A stretch of 64,000 nucleotides of DNA from contig JAKULF010000002.1 in NCBI GenBank assembly GCA_022661535.1, positions 558,001 through 622,000 of the forward strand, read 5' to 3'. Made by a program: the position numbers and the translations under genes. This DNA comes from Eutypa lata (Eukaryota > Ascomycota > Sordariomycetes > Xylariales > Diatrypaceae). This document shows positions 60,172 through 64,000 of this stretch, piece after piece. The notes under the pieces were generated by a model. The model saw only the letters and a list, made by a program, of their open reading frames with translations. It was not told the DNA's origin and did no database searches. How positions within the stretch are numbered: the first letter of the stretch is position 1; each line of letters opens with the position of its first letter.

Positions 60172-62118
60172 GGTTGCTTAGAGAGACTCGGGAATACTCG
60201 AGCAGTCGACCAGTGGGGGAAGCCTTTTCAGTTAACGGGAGGCCCAAGGCAGGGGGGGAGAAGAGAACACGAAGGATACGGGATGATTAGCTAAGACGCA
60301 AATTTATCATCTTTGATCCGAGAGCTTGTAGGGAGCTCTCCGATGGGATCACTTCAAACAATGACAAACAAGGGAAGATGTTCGGTGGGTTCACGAAACA
60401 CCCTAGCGACCGTATAGCACAGCCAGCAAGCGAAACAAGCGAATAGAGTAGAGGTATTGAAGTCAATTCAGATAACGAAGATAGCCGATATATTCCTAAA
60501 TATGTAAAAATCATGAATATAATGTATATAAAGAAAGGAAAGGGCAGCGTTTGGCATGCACTGCACTTCCCTGTTCTCTTAGGTTAGCAATGGTATACGA
60601 TACGACATAGGTGGACTGAATAGACCTGGCAGCGACGCAGGGCATGCAAGCAGCAAGGAAAGGGTTGGTTAGGGTATTTACACCAAGTTCTAACAGGTCT
60701 TGGCTAAACCAGATCAGATCCATCGATTGGTTTTCTACCGCAAAATGGCCTTGGCATTCTGTCAAAAAACGGCATCTCCCATATCCAAATGGAGAATGGG
60801 AAGGTTTACATATATGTAGTTAGTTAACTTACTTCCGAAAATCTGATCGTATTCAAGGGGCAGAGGGGCAGAGGGGTCACTAAATTTAGTTAAATGGGGT
60901 AAATAAAGTATCTCCCAGCATGTTTGTTTTACCTAATAAGCGATCTTCACTTCACTAAAATCATAGAATGTTACATATGCCCATTGCTCTATCCCAGGTG
61001 CTCAGGAATATACGAAAGAAGTATTAGAAGCAATCAATGGTTCTTATCCATATCATGATCAAATGGACCGTCATACAGAAACCATCCTCCTACATACGTC
61101 AATTGACCCGAGACAATGGAGCCTTTGACAGCGCTGAATTTAGCTCATAAAGAGACAGCGGTTCGGGCCTTTGACACTTCAAAACTTACCGAAATCCGAC
61201 GCGTGTCGGCTTCATTCGGGTGGAGATCTCCCCACGTAATGCAATGTGATATTTCTTCTTACACACATCTCTTTTGGTTTTATCTTACACTAGTTATCTA
61301 TATCTTACATTACATACCTAGCACTTTCTCTATATTCTTCATGATCATGTGGTTAGCGATAAGTTGGCAATGCCAAATCAAGCTCTACTTGTGAATAATT
61401 CCCTACGGGGCCCTAGTTATGTAGGTATACATAGTTAACAGGACTGGCGGGACTTAAAAGGACCGCCCTCGTGCAACCTTCCACATACAGTTCGGGTCCG
61501 TTACCCAAATTTCGAACACACTTATCGGATGCAGGGTAGCCGCAGACATTCAGATCGGTCTGGACTCATTGAAATGTGATGTTTGATCCACATGTGCTAT
61601 GAGCAAGCCTTGCAGGCCTTGATGAACAAAACTTGATCTAATAAATAAGAGCTAGGTTAAGAGTGTGGGGTAAGGGTAAAAGAATATATCTCGAGTTATG
61701 CCTCGACGGTCGATACAAGTGCCCCTTTAAATAACTGTTTCCTAAGTTAAATGCCTACCTAGTAATAGGTATATCAAACTCATTGCTTTTAACACAGCCA
61801 TAGAGTTTGTCTTCGCCCCATCTTACTCAAAATTTTCGATCTCTCTGGCTGTAAGCTAGTGCAGTTGGGAATACTTGCTCTGACACCCCTTATCAATGTT
61901 CATCGGCGCTGATTTGCACTCGTTTAGTTGATCTTGAAGACACTGGCATCTTAGAGTGTCATTGTTGGCAGTTGAATATGGTATAGAAAATCATACCAGG
62001 CTATAGCTTATTGCTTTTCCTAACACTTATTATCGCAATACAAGCCTTTCCGCTTGACTATGATTGACTGTGTTTCTAAATACCTTAGAGAGAATCTTGT
62101 GTGTCACACACATGACAT
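60172..62118. other. Intergenic region, no gene seen
   Basis: About 1.9 kb upstream of the mannosidase. Frames at 60511-60765 and 61116-61394 lack motifs. AT-rich with occasional TAGG patches. The upstream part of the kinase relic may have lain here, but it is no longer recognisable. Confidence 0.5.
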
Positions 62119-62319
62119 CCAGTTACTACCAACCCCCCGCAAAGTGCACGAACCCGAGACGGCCGTATGTTCTAATGTACGACCTCTATAGTCTCGGATG
62201 TGTGCTGCTAGAGATCGGACTTGGGGAATTGATCTTCAATGAGCTATGGCGAGATCAAACAGGAGATACATTCAGCCAGAAGATACAAGAGTTTATATGT
62301 CACCACCAGGTTTGTCTTT
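62119..62319 (+). pseudogene. Protein-kinase C-lobe fragment
   Basis: A frame of about 66 codons contains YQPPAKCTNPRRPYVLMYDLYSLGCVLLEIGLGELIF. This matches the part of fungal kinase-like proteins (often HeLo/prion-propagation-linked) around the activation segment and helix F, where D-Y/L-YSLG-VLLEIGLW is usual. No ATP-binding lobe, HRD or DFG motif is found upstream, and the frame stops soon after. It is a truncated remnant, probably from a larger duplicated family in the genome. Confidence 0.6.
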
Positions 62320-62612
62320 GAACTTTATATTTATTTCCTTTATAATGAGACTTGTATGACGTAGACACCGTAGCGACTATCGTGTTATCAATTACCCCCG
62401 TGCTATGTTAATCGCCAAAGGTCGCAGAAAATATCCCCGGGTGGCAGTCATTAGACTAGATAAATCGTCATGCCCAGCCGCAGCCCAAATATTCATTGCA
62501 ACCACACTTGAATTCAAACCTAACTAGATAATTGATATCAACCTTACCCAGCAGGTAGACCCTCACCTAGTTCCTGTCTGATCATTACCAAGCCCCTATC
62601 TAACTAATCCTC

Positions 62613-63353
62613 TCAAAACCCCAGACCAGCCATAAACAACTCCCAGATGCCCTCCTCAATCCCGCCCTGCAACAACTCGCCATCCCTCCTCATGCGCTCC
62701 CGCTCCACCAGACAAGAGACGACAACCTCCTCCAGCTGGGGCCTGCTCAGGCCCTCCCCGAGGATCTCGAACTGGCCCGCGCCCTTCTTCCGCTTCCCGC
62801 CGCCGACGGCCTCGAACCTCGCCAGGACGTCCTTCTTGCCCGCGCTGCTGAGCTTCATGCCCTTCCTGCCGTCCCGCTCCCACCTGGCTTTGCCCAGGCC
62901 CGTCGAGCTCTCGAAGTCCTTCTTGACCTTGACCCTCTGCCCGTTGATGTGCAGGTCCGTCTTGGACGTCGTCCACCGGTGGAACTGCGCCGACGCGATC
63001 TCCTCGTCGCCGGCGCCAGCGCCACGCAGCACGATCAGATCCGGCGCCTTGTCGTCCGACGAGCTCGACGCGAATGTGATGGTGAGGAGCGTGTCGGCGT
63101 GGTTGGCTGTCATCACCGCCATGGCGTGGCCTTTGGGCACTAGCTCGAGCGTCTTTGTCGCATCGGGAGACGGGTATTGGTTGTATGCTTCTTGGGATGC
63201 GGCGGAGTACTCTGCCGCTGCGCCCTGTTGCTGCCGTTGCTGTGGGTTTGGTTGTGGTTGAGGCGTTGGCACTTCTTGCTGCTGTTTGGACGACCTGCCG
63301 TTGAGGCCGAATTGCTGCGGGATGTGGTTGCGCAGCGATGCGATTGAAGTCAT
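62613..63353 (-). CDS. Fungal protein of unknown function with Gln/Pro-rich N-terminus
   Basis: Single exon, 246 residues from the ATG at 63353 (MTSIASLRNHIPQQFGLNG). The frame stays open 52 codons further upstream, but that part is AT-coded, lies in leader-like sequence and looks non-protein. Residues 20-70 are Gln/Pro-rich (QQRQQQGAAAEY). The rest is a compact basic domain with LELVPKGHAMAVMTANHADTLL, TDLHINGQRVKVKKDF and ERDGRKGMKLSS. The alternating beta-strand pattern and a terminal helical part (PQLEEVVVSCLVERERMRR) recall tubby-like/LURP-type folds of small fungal proteins, but I cannot confirm this. No membrane segment or secretion signal. Function not assigned. Confidence 0.75.
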   Translation of the reverse strand: MTSIASLRNHIPQQFGLNGRSSKQQQEVPTPQPQPNPQQRQQQGAAAEYSAASQEAYNQYPSPDATKTLELVPKGHAMAVMTANHADTLLTITFASSSSDDKAPDLIVLRGAGAGDEEIASAQFHRWTTSKTDLHINGQRVKVKKDFESSTGLGKARWERDGRKGMKLSSAGKKDVLARFEAVGGGKRKKGAGQFEILGEGLSRPQLEEVVVSCLVERERMRRDGELLQGGIEEGIWELFMAGLGF

Positions 63354-63684
63354 ATTGTCTTTTAACAGTTCGAATTGATTGTTGAGTATGGATTCAAACG
63401 GATATGTATGTTGATTTTCAAGAGTATGGATTGAGGTGTATTTGGATATTATTAGTTTAGAAACGTTATATACTATATAACTACATCTGTGATATTTCCT
63501 ACGCAACAAACAGGGGTTAGCCAGCTCCAGACGTCATAAAGATACTGCTTGGATCGAGTTGACGTCTGGATGCAGATCAACGACGACGTTGTGGTGCACG
63601 TCACATCCCAAATCGGGCAACATTTCTGGCGATGCCACATGGCGATTGGCTACGATCAATACGGCCCTGCTTCCACAAATGGCT

Positions 63685-63729
<45 letters not shown>

Positions 63730-64000
63730 GTCTCTCTACAAGGGGTTACTGATACATAGTAGAGGCAAAAAAGTAGAGGCAAAAACACGAAAGGGGAAAT
63801 CTCGACGGTCTTATGTTTCTACATAACGTCAGCAACGGTAAGACCCCTTAAAATGTTCCATGCACTTAATAGTTCTCTTATACAGTACAGACGATAAGAA
63901 TATTTTTGAATTTCCCCTTCCAGAAATGTGTGACAAGCGGTGCACTTCTTATTCAAGAACCGTATGTACATGCTATCACAAAGGATCCAAAGGTGTATGT
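63354..64000. other. Upstream region with CT microsatellite
   Basis: About 0.65 kb upstream of the minus-strand gene at 63353. It is gene-free as far as seen and contains the CT repeat listed separately. Frames through the repeat (Ser-Leu) are artefacts of it. Confidence 0.6.
63687..63727 (+). repeat. (CT)n microsatellite
   Basis: An uninterrupted CT dinucleotide run of about 20 copies, ending in CAGG. It is likely polymorphic in length. Confidence 0.95.

Noticed and set aside
63549..63826. Ser-Leu repeat frames near the right end
   Set aside because: They arise only from reading the CT microsatellite in three frames.

Overview
The window reads as nuclear DNA of a filamentous ascomycete (Pezizomycotina, most likely Sordariomycetes). 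Genes are widely spaced on both strands and carry short introns of about 50-150 bp with GTAAGT-type donors, internal CTAAC branch sites and YAG acceptors. The protein families are typically fungal: a Fig1 mating/fusion membrane protein, DUF1996, a fungal AAA ATPase, an ascorbate-oxidase-like multicopper oxidase and a long GH47 mannosidase. One 8.1 kb block has been reduced almost entirely to A and T in the manner of repeat-induced point mutation (RIP). All exon models were built by hand from splice sites and reading-frame continuity. Where lengths were summed, the joined exons give whole numbers of codons.

Layout. 0-4 kb: a SprT-like metalloprotease-like membrane protein with a huge Asn/Asp tract, and a Cys/His zinc-finger-like protein, both on the minus strand. 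4-7.8 kb: no supported gene. 7.8-9.6 kb: an L-arabinitol-4-dehydrogenase-like enzyme with an unusual Asn-Gly repeat leader. 11.6-13.6 kb: a secreted multicopper oxidase. 15-17.6 kb: an AAA ATPase. 18-19 kb: a short-chain dehydrogenase (minus). 21.7-23.2 kb: a membrane-anchored protein resembling fungal lectin propellers. 23.4-27.4 kb: an SDR pseudogene with two frame breaks, followed by a monocarboxylate-type MFS transporter with an apparent one-base splice-junction lesion. 28-29.4 kb: a secreted DUF1996 protein (minus). 31.6-32.7 kb: a secreted dienelactone-hydrolase-like protein (minus). 33.7-34.6 kb: a decayed pogo/Fot1-type transposase.

36.0-36.5 kb: a 486 bp insertion with perfect 17 bp flanking direct repeats, a tRNA-like head and an internal pol III B-box, best read as a SINE. 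37.2-37.9 kb: a secreted glyoxalase-fold protein with all four metal ligands. 39.9-41.0 kb: a Fig1-family protein. 42.1-43.8 kb: an amino-acid permease (minus). 46.1-46.7 kb: a secreted cupredoxin (minus). 47.44-55.56 kb: an 8,122 bp AT-saturated element bounded by terminal inverted repeats with a conserved G-run. 56.7-60.2 kb: a GH47 alpha-mannosidase (minus). 62.1-62.3 kb: a kinase-tail relic. 62.6-63.4 kb: a fungal protein of unknown function (minus).

The genes do not form one obvious pathway. Several encode secreted or surface proteins (oxidase, cupredoxin, DUF1996, hydrolase, glyoxalase fold), and the neighbourhood is marked by transposon invasion and gene decay. The most distinctive items are the large TIR-bounded RIP-degraded element, the SINE-like insertion, and the two adjacent damaged genes at 23.4-27.4 kb.
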